Assembly (NCBI GenBank): GCA_977006965.1
Contig: OZ345366.1
Location: forward strand, 2,728,001-2,792,000
DNA length: 64,000 bases
Direction: 5' to 3'
Source of the DNA: Phymatolithon calcareum
Lineage: Eukaryota > Rhodophyta > Florideophyceae > Hapalidiales
This document shows, in pieces, positions 21,862-32,842 of this stretch. The notes under the pieces are model-generated. The model did not search any database, was not told the origin of the DNA, and worked only from the letters and a program-made list of their open reading frames with translations. How positions within the stretch are numbered: position 1 is the stretch's first letter; each line of letters starts with the position of its first letter. The position numbers and the translations under genes are program-made.

Positions 21862-22709
21862 CGGCGGCGCAGGGATTTTGCTGATGAACGGAAACGAAAT
21901 GGTGAAGGAATTGGCGCTGACGGCAGGAGCTGTTGGATCTTCATATGACGCCGAGGTCTTTGCCGCTGCCCATGCGTTCCAAGAAGTGTTGAAGATCCCA
22001 TTCGCACCTGGAAGCACTATACGGTGGTTCACTGACAGTAGGAGCGCTATCGATGCTATTGACGGTGAACCAAGGGGATATGGGGAGATGGTACGGAAAC
22101 TTTGGGGCCTTATGGAGCAGCTGATGTCCAAGGGTATCTTTGTCGAAGGCATTTAGATTCCTAGTCACTGTGGAATTCCAAGAAATGATGCTGCCGACGA
22201 ATTAGCTCGAAAGGGTATCTACGAATCTAACCTTCTGGACCACCAGAAAGTTCCTCTGACACTTGAAGCAGCAAGATCCATCATCAGGCCGCCTTCCAAA
22301 TTCGATCCAGTCGTCGTTCCAACCCTTACAGAAGACCTTCCCATATCGCATAGACGAGCAGAGGTGATGCTGCACCAGCTGATTGGAGACTGCACCCCAG
22401 TGGTTGCCACTTTTCACCACGGATGCAATATGGAAGTAATTCCGTACGATCCAGTGTGCAAGGCCTGTAATTCTGGTTCCAAGGAAACTACCGAACACCT
22501 AACCCTACGATGTGGTGGACGTTCCGCCTCACGACGAAAATATATTGGCCGAGTGGGAAAAAAGACTGTAGAAGAGGTATGCCGTGAGAGACCCCTAGCC
22601 GTACTCAAATTTCTGAACAATGAGATGCTGTTGCAAAACAGCTCTAGACGCTTACCATAAGTGTGAGCAATCTTTCCGCAATAAAGAAAGAAAGAAAGAA
22701 ATAAAACAT

Positions 22710-22979
22710 TACATACCCTATGAGAGAAATAGATAAAAGTCTTCCAGAGCACGGTGTCAGATTTATTCATCCAGTGTGATGAAAGAAACCGACAATAGAA
22801 AATATGTAGACGCTTTGCGGAGAAGATAACGTGTTTGCAGAAAAGATTTGATTTGAGGAAATTCACTACATGGCCACTCCTCGCGAATCTACTGGGGGGA
22901 TATTGTAGGTTTTTATTTTAGAAGCCCTCAACGTCGGCGCACGCCGACACCAGAGCAGCTTCGCATTGCGCTGTAACCC
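22710..22979. other. No gene; possible LTR edge
   Basis: Contains AAATTCACTACATGG (22858) and a purine run GGGGGGATAT followed by TGTAGG at about 22903, which looks like a polypurine tract/LTR junction without a visible element body. A GTCGGCG/CGCCGAC hairpin is at about 22935. Confidence 0.3.
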
Positions 22980-23890
22980 TTCTAGGGAAGACTACAGCAT
23001 TTCGCCTCCATCATCACACCATCATCTCCTCTTGCATCTCACTTTCTAGCATCATTAGTTTTTCCATCGCTTGTTTCACTTCCTCTTCTGTTCCATCGTT
23101 CACCTGTGGTTGCGTTAGGTTGCGTTAGAGGGTTTCCAGCAGCATCGCTGCTAGTTCATCGTAGCTGTCGATATATGCCGACGGATTTTGTGGAGGAAAG
23201 CGGCAGAAAAACCATTTGACTGCCAATATCTGTGTTTTCTCGACTTACTTTGGACTGCGGGGTTTGGATTCTCGTCATATCCACGGCGATTTTGCGTTTT
23301 TTGGCCTTCTCCGTCTCGCTTCATGCGCAATAGATTCGCAGTTTCTCATCCTTGTGTTTGACCTTTCCTTCCACGGCCCTCTTCACTGGGACGTTCAACA
23401 GTTCGTGCTCTTCGAGGTATCGAATATCCCTCTGTGCCTGTGCTAAGTCCTCATCCTTGCCCTCTTAGTTCTTGCTTCTCTCCAGGTTCCGTTTTGCATG
23501 CAGGAATCGCAGCGCAAACTGTTCTCCTAATATGTTGCGCCTCAGCTCTGGTGGTGTGGTTCTGCATAGCGTTCGCATTCGATCATTATTCCGCTTAGCA
23601 AAATGGCCAAATATTAGGGAGTAGAACAGTCCTTCTACTTGATCCACATGTGCTTGAATGGACTTCGACCACGGCGTCAGGTGCAGTGCGTATTCCCATC
23701 GGCATTAGATCAGGGCCTTATATATGGATATGCATTTTGCTGTCGCCAGTCCTTTAGCTGTGACGCCAATATCCCGGAGGGCAAGGAGTATACATTTCGC
23801 TTTGGAGAGGCGTTTCAGGGTGGCGTGGTCGGTTACGCCTGTATTGAGGTAGATTTGCGAATCTACTACTGTACTCACCGGTAGCCAAGC
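22980..23890 (-). pseudogene. Divergent LINE-B relative, 3' fragment
   Basis: The minus-strand reading VEGLFYSLIFGHFAKRNNDR, then RTLCRTTPPELRR and EQFALRFLHAKRNLE, aligns with the LINE-B post-RT region (EGLFYKNVFGKYAEHRRDR...). It is followed by KDEDLAQAQRDIRYLEEHE, matching GRDEDVKEAMKDIEYLKMYE. Stops and frameshifts are frequent. It is an older member, or a sister subfamily, of LINE-B. Confidence 0.7.
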
Positions 23891-23978
23891 GTACTATCAT
23901 AACTCACCCTAACCAAAGCTACTATTCATCCGCTTGTCAAAGCAGTCTCTGCGATAATAAAATTTATTGCGTGCGCTA

Positions 23979-24300
23979 CTCTCTATGCTTTAGATCCTCG
24001 TCGCAAATATCATATCCGTCATCGCAGGCGGTAAGGTCGATGATCATGCACTGAGCCGCTTTGTCGATATGTTTTCGTTTGGCCTCGACAAGGTTGTGGA
24101 TGTTAGGCCTCTCGCATGTCTGCGAGAAGTGGTCAGTGTTTCCGCATGAGGAGTAGTGACGGGCTCTCATTTCGGACGGCAAGTAGGGCTTCTTTCGCTC
24201 GCGACCAGGCTTAGCCACAAGGTCAAACGGCACCAAATCATCCTGTATTAGCTGATCACCAATGACTGCAACACGCGTGATGCTGCGCTCGTCATTTTTT
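23979..24300 (-). pseudogene. CCHC zinc-knuckle protein relic, copy 2
   Basis: An 86-codon frame homologous to 3926-4232. PYLPSEMRAR precedes a knuckle whose first Cys is lost (HYSSCGNTDHFSQTC). The tail continues NIHNLVEAKRKHIDKAAQ and ends in an acidic stretch with an HRE terminus and a stop shared with copy 1. The sequence upstream of the Met also resembles copy 1 (ITRVAVIGDQLIQDD). It is non-functional, and the source element is unknown. Confidence 0.5.
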
Positions 24301-24310
24301 TATTGCAATT

Positions 24311-24635
24311 TTTTTACTGCCCCACATTCATACGAATATACGGGCAAGGCTTCCTCAGGTTCTACCCTCACTAGGGCGGCTCTACATTTATGTCTGGTAT
24401 TCAATCTGAGCCACTAGCATGTACTCGGTTGTTTCTGCCTTCTTGCTGCTTGGACCGCGTTCTCAACATCCATACGTCCCTGAGTCAATGCTTATTCCAC
24501 AGGTTGAACGACACGCGATGATGCACAAAGCGCCTAGAAGCGTGCAAAAGTGCAGCAACCACTTGCTGTGCTTCGCCACGAGGTGGCCTTTCCTATCGAC
24601 ACGTTGTGGGTGATCGCGGCGCCGGAAACGTCGTC
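24311..24635. other. No recognisable gene
   Basis: Short spacer between the zinc-knuckle relic and the copia element. No motif seen. Confidence 0.5.
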
Positions 24636-24640
24636 AAAGC

Positions 24641-25053
24641 TGTTGGAAGTGTGTTGCTTCGAGCTCTAGTCGAAAAACATTTCAATATCAAGTTTGATTT
24701 CGATACATGTGTCAAGTCGAAAGATGTCATAGTATGATAGTATGTTCACGAGTAGTTATGTTGTTGTCAATGGTTACTTGAAACCGTTAAGATTGAGGAA
24801 GTGCAGATGCATCAGTAAGAGCAGTTCACGTAATGCATCTAGTGTATTACTAGTCAGCACTGGTTATTTGACGTCAGAATGCATCCAGTATTGTTCTTCC
24901 ACAGGCACTAGGCTGGTATATAGCTTCCATCTGAGGTGCCGAACATCGGAATAAACCAAGGACTCATCTTCACTCAACTCAACTCATTCTCAATCATTCA
25001 ACCTAAACCAAACCTTTTCTTCAACCGCATCACTTCCCTAACCTCGAACTACA
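24641..25053 (+). repeat. copia 5' LTR
   Basis: TGTTGGAAG...CTACA. A TATA-like GGTATATAGC lies at about 24914, with AATAAA near 24951. The short open frame inside both LTRs is not a gene. Confidence 0.95.
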
Positions 25054-25067
25054 GGTTATGGGCCCAG
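25054..25067 (+). other. copia primer-binding site (initiator tRNA anticodon arm)
   Basis: GGTTATGGGCCCAG directly follows the LTR. It is the exact complement of the anticodon arm CUGGGCCCAUAACC of eukaryotic initiator tRNA-Met and does not match a tRNA 3' end. This implies priming by an internal (half) tRNA fragment, as known for Drosophila copia. Confidence 0.85.
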
Positions 25068-25454
25068 TCAACACGTCCCAACCACCGGGCATCATCATCA
25101 TTATCATATCCGGAGCTCATCCTTCGCCTTCGGTCTCTGTGTTCTTCGTCAACGTGATTTGTGGTTCAGCTCTCACGCTCTAGGCATACACCCCTCTAGG
25201 GTGTCGGCTACGATTGTGATCTGTTCCGGCATTACGCCTGGCCTTCTTGGCACACATACTTGCGTCTCCCTGCTCAATTACCAACATTGTGGTGCACAAC
25301 CCCTTGTTGGTTTTTAGAGGGGCCCGCTCGAACAAGTCGCTTATCACACTTCGTCACACCAACCGATCGGATTCTTTCAAGGTCCGGGTCGCATCGACTC
25401 GAAGCGAATTTCTTCTACGGGATAGATTGCCTTGACAGTTGACCTTGTATTGAC

Positions 25455-26330
25455 TTGCAGTGGACTCCCCGAACGGATCTTCGACAAGATTTCAAGACCC
25501 CCAAAATCCTATATGGACAATTCGCAGGAAACACTGAAGGTCAAAAATTAAATGAGACAAATTTACACGCTTGTAAACAGAAAATTCAGCTTGTAATATC
25601 CTTCCGCGAACTCGATGAGTACGTCGAGGACGATCCACTGGCACGAGAATCAGACGATTATAAGCTCTGGAGTCGAAATGACAACAAAGCAAAAGCAATT
25701 ATCGGACTTTCTCTATCCAAAGAACATCTCGAACATGTACAAGATATGGACACGGCCAAAGAAATGTCGCAGTCGATTCTTAACATCTTCGAAGGTCATA
25801 CTTTTCTCAACAAACTGGCTGCTCGTCGCAAGTTCTGCAATGCAAATATGTTAGAGTATGAGAAAATATTGCCCTACACCAACCGTATTCGTCAGCTAGC
25901 ATCCACCCTCAAATCAATGGGTGTCGATATTGACGATAAGGAAATGGCAATGGCTGTGCTCAACGGTCTTCCGGAACGCTATGACAGCCTGATTAGTGCC
26001 CTTGATGCACTCGGGAACCAAGACGAGTCGATTTCTCTTGAGTTTGTAAGGAGCAGACTTTTGCAAGAAGAACAACGCATGTCAATGCGCGTAGAAGCAT
26101 CAAACGTCAAAGCCGAAACTGCTGCTCTATTCACTGCCAGACGAGATGGTGAAATATTCGTGATTACTGCGACCATTTTCATCGACCCGGACATCACGTA
26201 ATAAAGTGTTGGTAGAAGTTTCCACACCTCGCTCCAGAAGGATACAAACGTCGAAATGGAGAACCGGCTAAACCAACTGTATTTGGCACTGGTGAATCAG
26301 AGCCCTTCGATTGATGTTTAACTCCAATTT
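25455..26330 (+). pseudogene. copia gag with disrupted zinc knuckle
   Basis: The 249-codon frame (to 26201) carries the copia-type Gag (ILYGQFAGN, ESDDYKLW, AMAVLNGLPERYDSL). No in-frame ATG is near the start, so the initiator has probably been lost. The frame breaks near 26150. The knuckle continues in another frame as CDHF.RPGHHV.KCW, then FPHLAPEGYK. Both breaks look like small indels. Confidence 0.85.
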
Positions 26331-29300
26331 TGTATGTCTTATGGCCAAGGTGCGCAGTTCCGACATTCCTGAAAAATCTAAGTCTTGGATCATCGACTTT
26401 GGTAGCATATCGCACATCACCTTCGACCGTTCCATCTTCTGCTCGTGTATTGAAATGTCTTCAACTGTCGACATGGGAACTAAAGCAAAAGCCACAATCG
26501 CTGGAAAAGGAGATGCTATCATTACGCTCCATGCTGGTGGCAAGAAGTCAAAGTGCAAGCTGAGAGATGTGATGCACATACCTGACTTTGGATACTCTCT
26601 ACTGTCCGTGTCGAAAATGAATGAGTATGGTACGGAATTACGTTCAAAAACAGCCGATGCTTCATTAAGGCGCATGATATAACTATGGCATCAGTTACCT
26701 CACGCAATAGTTTGTATTCACTGGATCTTGGAGATGAAATTAAACTTAACGAAGTTTCCTGTTTGGCTATTCTCCATCTCTGGCATGAACGTTTGGCTCA
26801 TGTACACTCTTCTGGTATCTCCGATATGGTACGCCATGGCGTTGTTAAAGGTATCAACATTTCTACCAGTCCAGTATCACCACATATATGCAAAGGCTGT
26901 CTCGCCGGCAAAGGTCATCGTGAGCCAATTCCGAAGTCCAGTAGCTCTCGTTCAAAGACTGTCCTTTATCTCGTGCATTCCGACGTTCTCGGTCCAATAG
27001 ATATTCCGTCGCTTGGTGGCTCTCAGTACTTCATCACATTCATAGATGATTACTCCAAATGGACCACGGTATTCACCATGAGAAAGAAGTCGGAGAGTTT
27101 TGAGTGTTTTCGAAAGTTCCTCAAGTACGGTGAAACGCACACAGGAAAGCAGCTTATGCCCACGCAAAAGCTCAAAGCCATAAGGACCGACAACAGAAGT
27201 GAGTACCTGTCCAACGAGTTTAAAGCATACCTTTCCTATCACGGCATTCGTCACCATCTAACTGTGGCATATACCCCACAGAAAAATGGGGTGGCTGAGC
27301 GCATAAACCTCACACTTCTCAACTTGGTGCGCTCGATGCTTTATCGCAGAGCCATCGAGAAGACGTTCAGGGCTGAATCTCTTGCAACTGCTGTGTATGC
27401 TCGCAATCTTGTGAAGTCAAGAGGACTTCCTTCGAACACGATCCCGCATCACATATGGATGGGTGCCGCTCCTGACTTGGGACACTTGCGCATATTTGGC
27501 ACCAAGTGTTGGTACGAGATTCTTAAAAAGAAGGTTAAGAAACTTGACCCTCGTACTCGAGATGCCATTATGCTGGGATATTCAACCTCGTCAAAAGGAT
27601 ATAAGCCGTGGGATCCAGAGTTGCGCAAAGTGATTGTGTGGCGGGACGTGACGTTCGACGAATCGGATAGCGGATTGAGTCAAACAGAAACCGATATGTC
27701 CGTTGAGACTCCAGAAATCGATGCAGTTAAAATCTCTGAGGATACTGTAAAAGTCGAAGATACTCTGGAAGAGGACAACAAGAACATCGACAAGGACAGT
27801 GCTGAAGGTCAGCAAGCTGACAATGGGGAACAGACAGTATCTCTACCGCCTTTGGACGAGACTTCTACAATTGCTTCCAAACCCATACTTCGTCGGTCAG
27901 CTCGGCTCTCAAAACCACCGAGTGACTCCTGGAATATCTCGTCTCATACGGCCATGCTTGCCCTCGAGTCGGAAAACCTTGCATCTCAAACGGACATGTT
28001 CTCACGTCAAGTATCTCAGACTTTCAACGAGGCAACATCACTTAGAAACGTAGACTTCTGGTCTTCCGCCATTGAGAAAGAACACTCGTCACTTATCCGA
28101 AACAATACATGGACACTCGTTCCTTGAAAGTCCGGTATGAACGTGCTTCCGTGCAAGTATGTATTCAAAGTGAAGGATACAGGTCCCAAAGTTCGCATCG
28201 TTGCGAAAGGGCTCCGACAGGTGCATGGAATGGACTACGGTGAAACGTATGCTCCAGTCGTGAAGTTCACCTCGATCCGAATCCTTCTCGCAACAATTGC
28301 TGATCATGATTTGGAGCTCCATCAAATGGATGTAGTGACCGCTTTCTTGCATGGCGAACTTGCCGAGGACATCTTCATGGAAGTTACAACTGGCTTTCGA
28401 GATCTTAAGCGTCCTGACCTTGTTTTAAAGCTCTTAAAAGCACTATACGGCTTAAATCAAGCTCCAAGACAATGGCATGCGAAGATTGACAGTTCTTATT
28501 CATCTAGCTTGGTTACTCCAGCAGTCCCAATGATCTATGTCTGTATGTTCGGCACAAGTCAAACTCGATTATGATCATCGCTCGTTACGTGGACGACTTG
28601 TTTAATACCGGAAACGATACTTCTGCCATTTCATGCATTAAGGGGGAGCTCAACAATCGATTCGAGATGAAGGACCTTGAAGAAGCAAGTCTCTGTCTTG
28701 GACTTGAGATCTACCGTAATAGATCACTCCGAACACTTCATCTCTCGCAGTCGGCATACGCTCAGTCAGTCTTGGAACGCTTTGGCATGGAGAAAGCAAA
28801 ACCAGTGGCAACCCCAATGGAGTCCGGAAACAAGAATACCTCAGTGAATTAAATCGATATTAACGAATCGATGTCTGACGAAGTTCTATATCGCCCGGCC
28901 ATTGGAAGCCTCATGTATTTGATGGTCGGCAGCACCCTTCCGGACATCTCGGGCTCGGTCGGAAAGCTTTCTTCATTCTGCGAGAAGCCTCTGAAACGTC
29001 ACTAGATGGGTGTTAAGCCTGTTCTGCGATACATTTCCAGTACTCGAAGCTGCGGTATTTTCTTCGGCTCCAAGAATAACTTAGTTCCAATTGGGTATAC
29101 CGATTCGGATTGGGGAAGATGTTTTGAAACTCGGCGATCCACAAGCGGTTATGTTTTTCTACTTGCAGGGGAAGCCATAAGTTGGCGTTCGAAGAAGCAG
29201 ACAATTGTAGCAACGTCAACGTGCGAAGCGGAGAATATAGCTTCATGTGCGGCCGCGAAGGAAGCTGTCTGGCTGTCTAGACTCATCGCGGATATCCATG

Positions 29301-29641
29301 GTATCGATAAGCCTATTCGCATGACTCTCTATACCTACAGTCAGAGTGCGATTACAACCGGAGGGAATGCTGCTATCACTCAGCGAAACAAGAACATTAA
29401 CATACAATATCACTATGTACGCGATGTTGTTGCCGCCGGAAAGCTGGACATCAAGTATTGCAACACAAAGGAAATGGGTACCGATGCATTAACGAAACCG
29501 CTCGATCGCGTCAAGACTGCTAAGTTCGAACAAGACATGAGAGTTAGCAAAGTAGATTGTCAATGTCCCTCGATCAAGGGGGAGTGTTGGAAGTGCGTTG
29601 CTTGGAGCTCTAGTCGCAACACATTTCAATATCAAGTATGA
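26311..29641 (+). pseudogene. copia pol (protease, integrase, RT, RNase H), multiple lesions
   Basis: Protease: SWIIDFGSISHITFDRS, with Phe where the catalytic D-S-G Ser is expected. Integrase: LWHERLAHVH, CKGC, VHSDVLGPI, RTDNRSEY and NGVAERIN. RT: after a TGA at about 28125 come NVLPCKYVFKVKD, QMDVVTAFLHGEL and LKALYGLNQAPRQWH; a frameshift near 28500 separates these from ARYVDDLFNTG (about 28580). RNase H: TDSDWG, RRSTSGYVF and SKKQTIVATSTCEAE, after further stops at about 28850 and 29005 (the latter after KRH). The domain order defines copia. Several stops sit at positions where relatives have Trp or Arg. Confidence 0.93.
29572..29584 (+). other. copia polypurine tract
   Basis: AAGGGGGAG immediately precedes the 3' LTR TGTTGG. 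Confidence 0.8.
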
Positions 29642-29997
29642 TCTCGCTACATGTGTCAAGTCGAAAGATGACATAGTATGATAGTATGTTTACAAGTAGT
29701 TATGTTGTTGTCAATGGTTACTTGAAACCATTAAGATTGAGGAAGTGCAGATGCATCAGTAAGAGCAGTTCACGTAATGCATCTAGTGTATTACTAGTCA
29801 GCACTGGTTATTTGACGTCAGAATGCATCCAGTATTGTTCTTCCACAGGAACTAGGCTGGTATATAGCTTCCATCTGAGGTGCCGAGCATCGGAATAAAC
29901 CAAGGACTCATCTTCACTCAACTCATCTCATTCTCAATCATTCAACCTAAACCAAACCTTTTCTTCAACCTCATCACTTCCCTAACCTCCAACTACA
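29585..29997 (+). repeat. copia 3' LTR
   Basis: The same 413 bp as the 5' LTR with scattered substitutions, many within the first 80 bp. Confidence 0.95.
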
Positions 29998-30002
29998 AAA
30001 GC

Positions 30003-31343
30003 GTGATCCAGCGTAGTGCACACCTGTAGTGCGAGCTTCTTCTTTTCCATAATTTCAAGGTGTTTAGTGCGAGAGCGTTGTGAGTTGAGCGTAGCAGATG
30101 AATAGGTCGACATGCTAACAGTGCGCCGTCGTACTAGTAACGGATGAGTTCTAGTTTTGGCGAGGGATGGCAATATTGTCGCAAATTCGAGGTGGGGAAT
30201 AGTCCCTGTCGAGAAGACAAGAAACGACGGATGGATCAGTCTCGCACACTGCCGCATGTTTCTCATGACAAGACAATAAGTTCGGTGACAGTCTTTCTGG
30301 CTCTGGATGAGCGCTGCTTCATACTCCAGCGCCGATGACCAGATTCGGAATGGTATAAATGCGACAGCACCCGAGCACAGCATTGTTTCGGAAGGCAGTC
30401 GGAGTAAGAATCACAAAGTCTTGGTCGGCTCAGTGCTCCTTCCGGGAGCACACGGAAAGAAGTGGCTGCTGTAGGCGTCTCGCTATACCCGGTCCCCGTT
30501 TGGGAAACCAGCGGTCATATCTGAGCACTAAGACTAACTGGTGTCTGATAACAATCTTGAACAGCACGTGGACCTTCGCGAAGTTCTACAACGCTGAGCG
30601 CGCGAAAGGAAATAAACTCTCTTTGTTCTGAATTGTTCATTGCCGTTTTGCGACAAAAATAGTGAATTTTTTCAACTTTTGGTAGCCATGTAGTGAATTT
30701 CTACGTTTTGATTTATATACCAGTACTTTTGTCGTCGCAGGTAGAGTAGAGACTCTCCTTTCTTCAGTCTAAGCTACACCACCTACACACTCGGCCGAGC
30801 GTATGACCGCAAAAGCTCAAAGTGACCGTCGGCGATAGGCCAGTTGTCCAAGCGCGTCCGCGTTTTTATCGTCTCCGCCTCGGTCAGTCAGGTGCAACAA
30901 CATTTAATTCTGGGCTTTGCAACAGAAATGATATCGATGCGGTGCGATGGTACTTGCCGTATCAGTGCTGTGAGGCGTTACTAGTGAAAACGATGCGGTG
31001 CGGTGGTATCAGCTGGGATCTTTGCACTAGTTGCCGGTATAAACAACGTCGGAGGGGCGGTGGAAAGTTGCGACGACGATGGATGGTCATTGGTTAGAGG
31101 TCGATGGTGGGATGTTGGAGTGGTAGATTATGTTGGTTAAGGTTGAGAGGGATGGGATGGTTGGGGTGGTAAGAGCTGAGATGAAGGATCGACGTAGAAT
31201 AGCCGAGAACGGTGGTTGAGCTGAATTTCGAAACGGGAGCGAGGGCTGGGTGAAGGTTGGATAGTTGGTGATGTACATGGTCAAGTTTGAGGTATTGGGA
31301 TATGGACTTGGAGGATACTAAGTCGGCGCGTTGTTCGATTTCG
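30003..31343. other. No recognisable gene
   Basis: Short frames only. Near 30660-30705 TAGTGAATTT occurs twice, once as part of CCATGTAGTGAATTTC, the reverse of the motif at 22858. A G-rich plus strand (31090-31200) gives a spurious minus-strand frame. Confidence 0.4.
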
Positions 31344-32356
31344 TCACGGATAAGGAGGCCATTCATGTGATCGGTAGTCGAACAGCATAGAGGAGGCCAT
31401 AGAGTTTGCCCCTACCGATGTCGATGTTGAAGGATTATAGGATGAGTACCATTCTTTTTCGAAGGGCGGCCATTGAACACTTGAGTTTTCGTACGCAATA
31501 GCATTCGCAACGGGCTCGGATATCACGGCCCTGGGCTGCATCGGAACGTCTTTAGCCCAACCTTCAAGCGAAGCTCGAATGTCTTGTATTTTCCCTCGTA
31601 TTTTGGAAACATAGCGTGCGACGCCCAGCATAGAGTTAACTACGAGTTGTCTGCCCTGTTTGTTACTTGAGTGATAAGTGTATGAGGCGCCAATTCTTAG
31701 TTTTGTCCGAAATTGTGCTTGTACCGCAAAATCGACTTAATTCCAAATGTTAGTGCTTTACCTTCGAGGTCGTTAATGTGCTCGGACAGACGCCATAGGA
31801 TTCATATTGCGATTTTACATGTTTCTGTTATTGTCGCTCGCCTATTAGCATTCGCCGTAATAAGGATCGGCATTCATCGCTCGTTTCATCAGTATAGACG
31901 ACACGAGCTCCTTAGTTACTGGCGTCAATACACAATATTCTAGAGCAGAGCGGTCTTTTAATTCTGCCGTGAACTAAAAACTCGTCAATGTCCACAGTTC
32001 CCATCGAGCTCCATAACGCGGGAGGTTGTAGTAGTTATCCCGTGAAATATGTCCTTCAATTCCTTTAAAGTTGATAGAATTGGACCTCTAAATAGAAGCA
32101 ACTATACCCATTTCCTCAGAAGTGTTGAAAAATTATCCTTAGGCAATTTCGGTACCCTGACCATTTCGTGAATTTCCGCTAGTAACGCTGCCATTTTTGA
32201 TTTCTTTGGTAACATGGCTCTTTGTGATTGAATTTCTATGCTTAGTATCTCAAGAATAAGTTTAGGCGGTATCTCCACTTTCTGCATTGAATTAAGGAAC
32301 CCATTATCTTCGCACGTATCTCCTGCGTTGACTACATGTGCCAAATCAATTCCCAA
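31344..32356 (-). pseudogene. RT/RNase H relic, possibly DIRS-like
   Basis: Pieces in several frames on the minus strand look like one decayed polyprotein. 32102-32356 reads GFLNSMQKVEIPPKLILEIL followed by KKSKMAALLAEIHEMV, resembling the end of a DIRS-type RT (ID..K..IP..K......LA.L.G.I). About 31735-31795 reads EHINDLEGKALTFGIKSIL, like the HIN-x-LE-x-KA strand of DIRS/Ngaro RNase H. 31400-31680 continues with SSNKQGRQLVVNSMLG, like an INKQGG segment. No tyrosine recombinase was found. The identification is by pattern only and could be another RT class. Confidence 0.35.
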
Positions 32357-32837
32357 GCAGGAGAAATCATAGATGAAAACTTATTTTCTTTATAGGTGTT
32401 TCGAAGTCGGTCCCCTAAAGTAAATCTACTAAAGCGTTTCCGACAAAGTGCATATCCGAACGAATCGCTGGTCTTATGTGCCACCTATTCCGGTACTATC
32501 TCTGTCGTTGTTGCTAAACCCTCAAGTTAAAGTTGAAGTTCTATGCGCGTCCGGTCTTTGCAAAACCACCTCAAATAAAATCCTTGCAGACAGATGTCAG
32601 ATTCCGTCAACGCTATTCCCTGTACTCTGTATGGCTGGATTCCCGCAAATAAAGCTCTGAAGAGGAAAACATTCGAATGGTGTGAGCAGTGAGCAGGGTG
32701 GAAGGGTGGGTTTCTTGCAGGAAAGAAAAGCCCTGGCTGGATTTCTTGATGCGGGACGGGTCCTGCGCCTTAAATGCCTGGTCCCCAGTGCGCGATATGT
32801 GAGTTAGCGATAATTTGAGGAGAACAGTTTTTGGGAA
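32357..32837. other. No recognisable gene
   Basis: Left flank of gypsy-2. A minus-strand frame at about 32360-32460 may extend the RT relic but shows no clear motif. Confidence 0.4.
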
Positions 32838-32842
32838 TTGTA

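Larger units (their letters stand above)
18515..22660 (+). pseudogene. LINE-A polyprotein (2A-EN-RT-RNase H-CCHC), one amber stop
   Basis: From the first ATG (18515) the frame runs 1,213 codons to TAG at 22154, then continues in phase for 167 codons to TAA at 22658. Residues 53-60 are DVETNPGP, a 2A site. The endonuclease follows (ILQLNCRS, LLLSETWL, FGDCNIHG at about 195, SDHLPC at about 267). RT has ATGPDGV, LPQGSSLSPG and FADDTSF (about 712). RNase H starts with WTDGSV (about 1011), is interrupted by about 100 residues with a Tudor-like pattern (VSVNWDEGWYTA...FYDDGDKHAY), and resumes at GGAGIL, YDAEVFA (about 1144) and FTDSRSAID (about 1172). After the amber come SHCGIPRNDAADELA and CKACNSGSKETTEHLTLRC, a CX2CX8HX4C knuckle. 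The amber replaces a Trp conserved in the 0.3-kb relic. The product would carry out target-primed reverse transcription. Confidence 0.93.
18464..22709 (+). mobile_element. LINE-A non-LTR retrotransposon, full length
   Basis: The element 18476-22697 (4.22 kb) lies between perfect 12-bp duplications GAAATAAAACAT (18464-18475 and 22698-22709). The 5' UTR is only about 39 bp and the 3' end is AATAAA followed by a GAAA microsatellite. The order is 2A motif, AP endonuclease, RT, RNase H, C-terminal CCHC-type knuckle. This parallels the architecture known for trypanosome L1Tc/Ingi elements, but I claim only the layout and not close descent. Relics of the same family lie at 130-1984, 38570-40540 and 42618-42670. 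Confidence 0.93.
24636..30002 (+). mobile_element. Ty1/copia LTR retrotransposon, decayed
   Basis: LTRs of 413 bp (24641-25053 and 29585-29997) with a perfect 5-bp duplication AAAGC (24636-24640 and 29998-30002). The domain order gag, protease, integrase, RT, RNase H is the copia order. The LTRs differ at roughly a dozen sites, so it is older than gypsy-1. The coding region has several stops and frameshifts and cannot be autonomous. Confidence 0.96.

Noticed and set aside
24742-24954. 70-codon frame repeated at 29686-29898
   Set aside because: Lies within the copia LTRs, so it is duplicated by the element and is not a gene pair.
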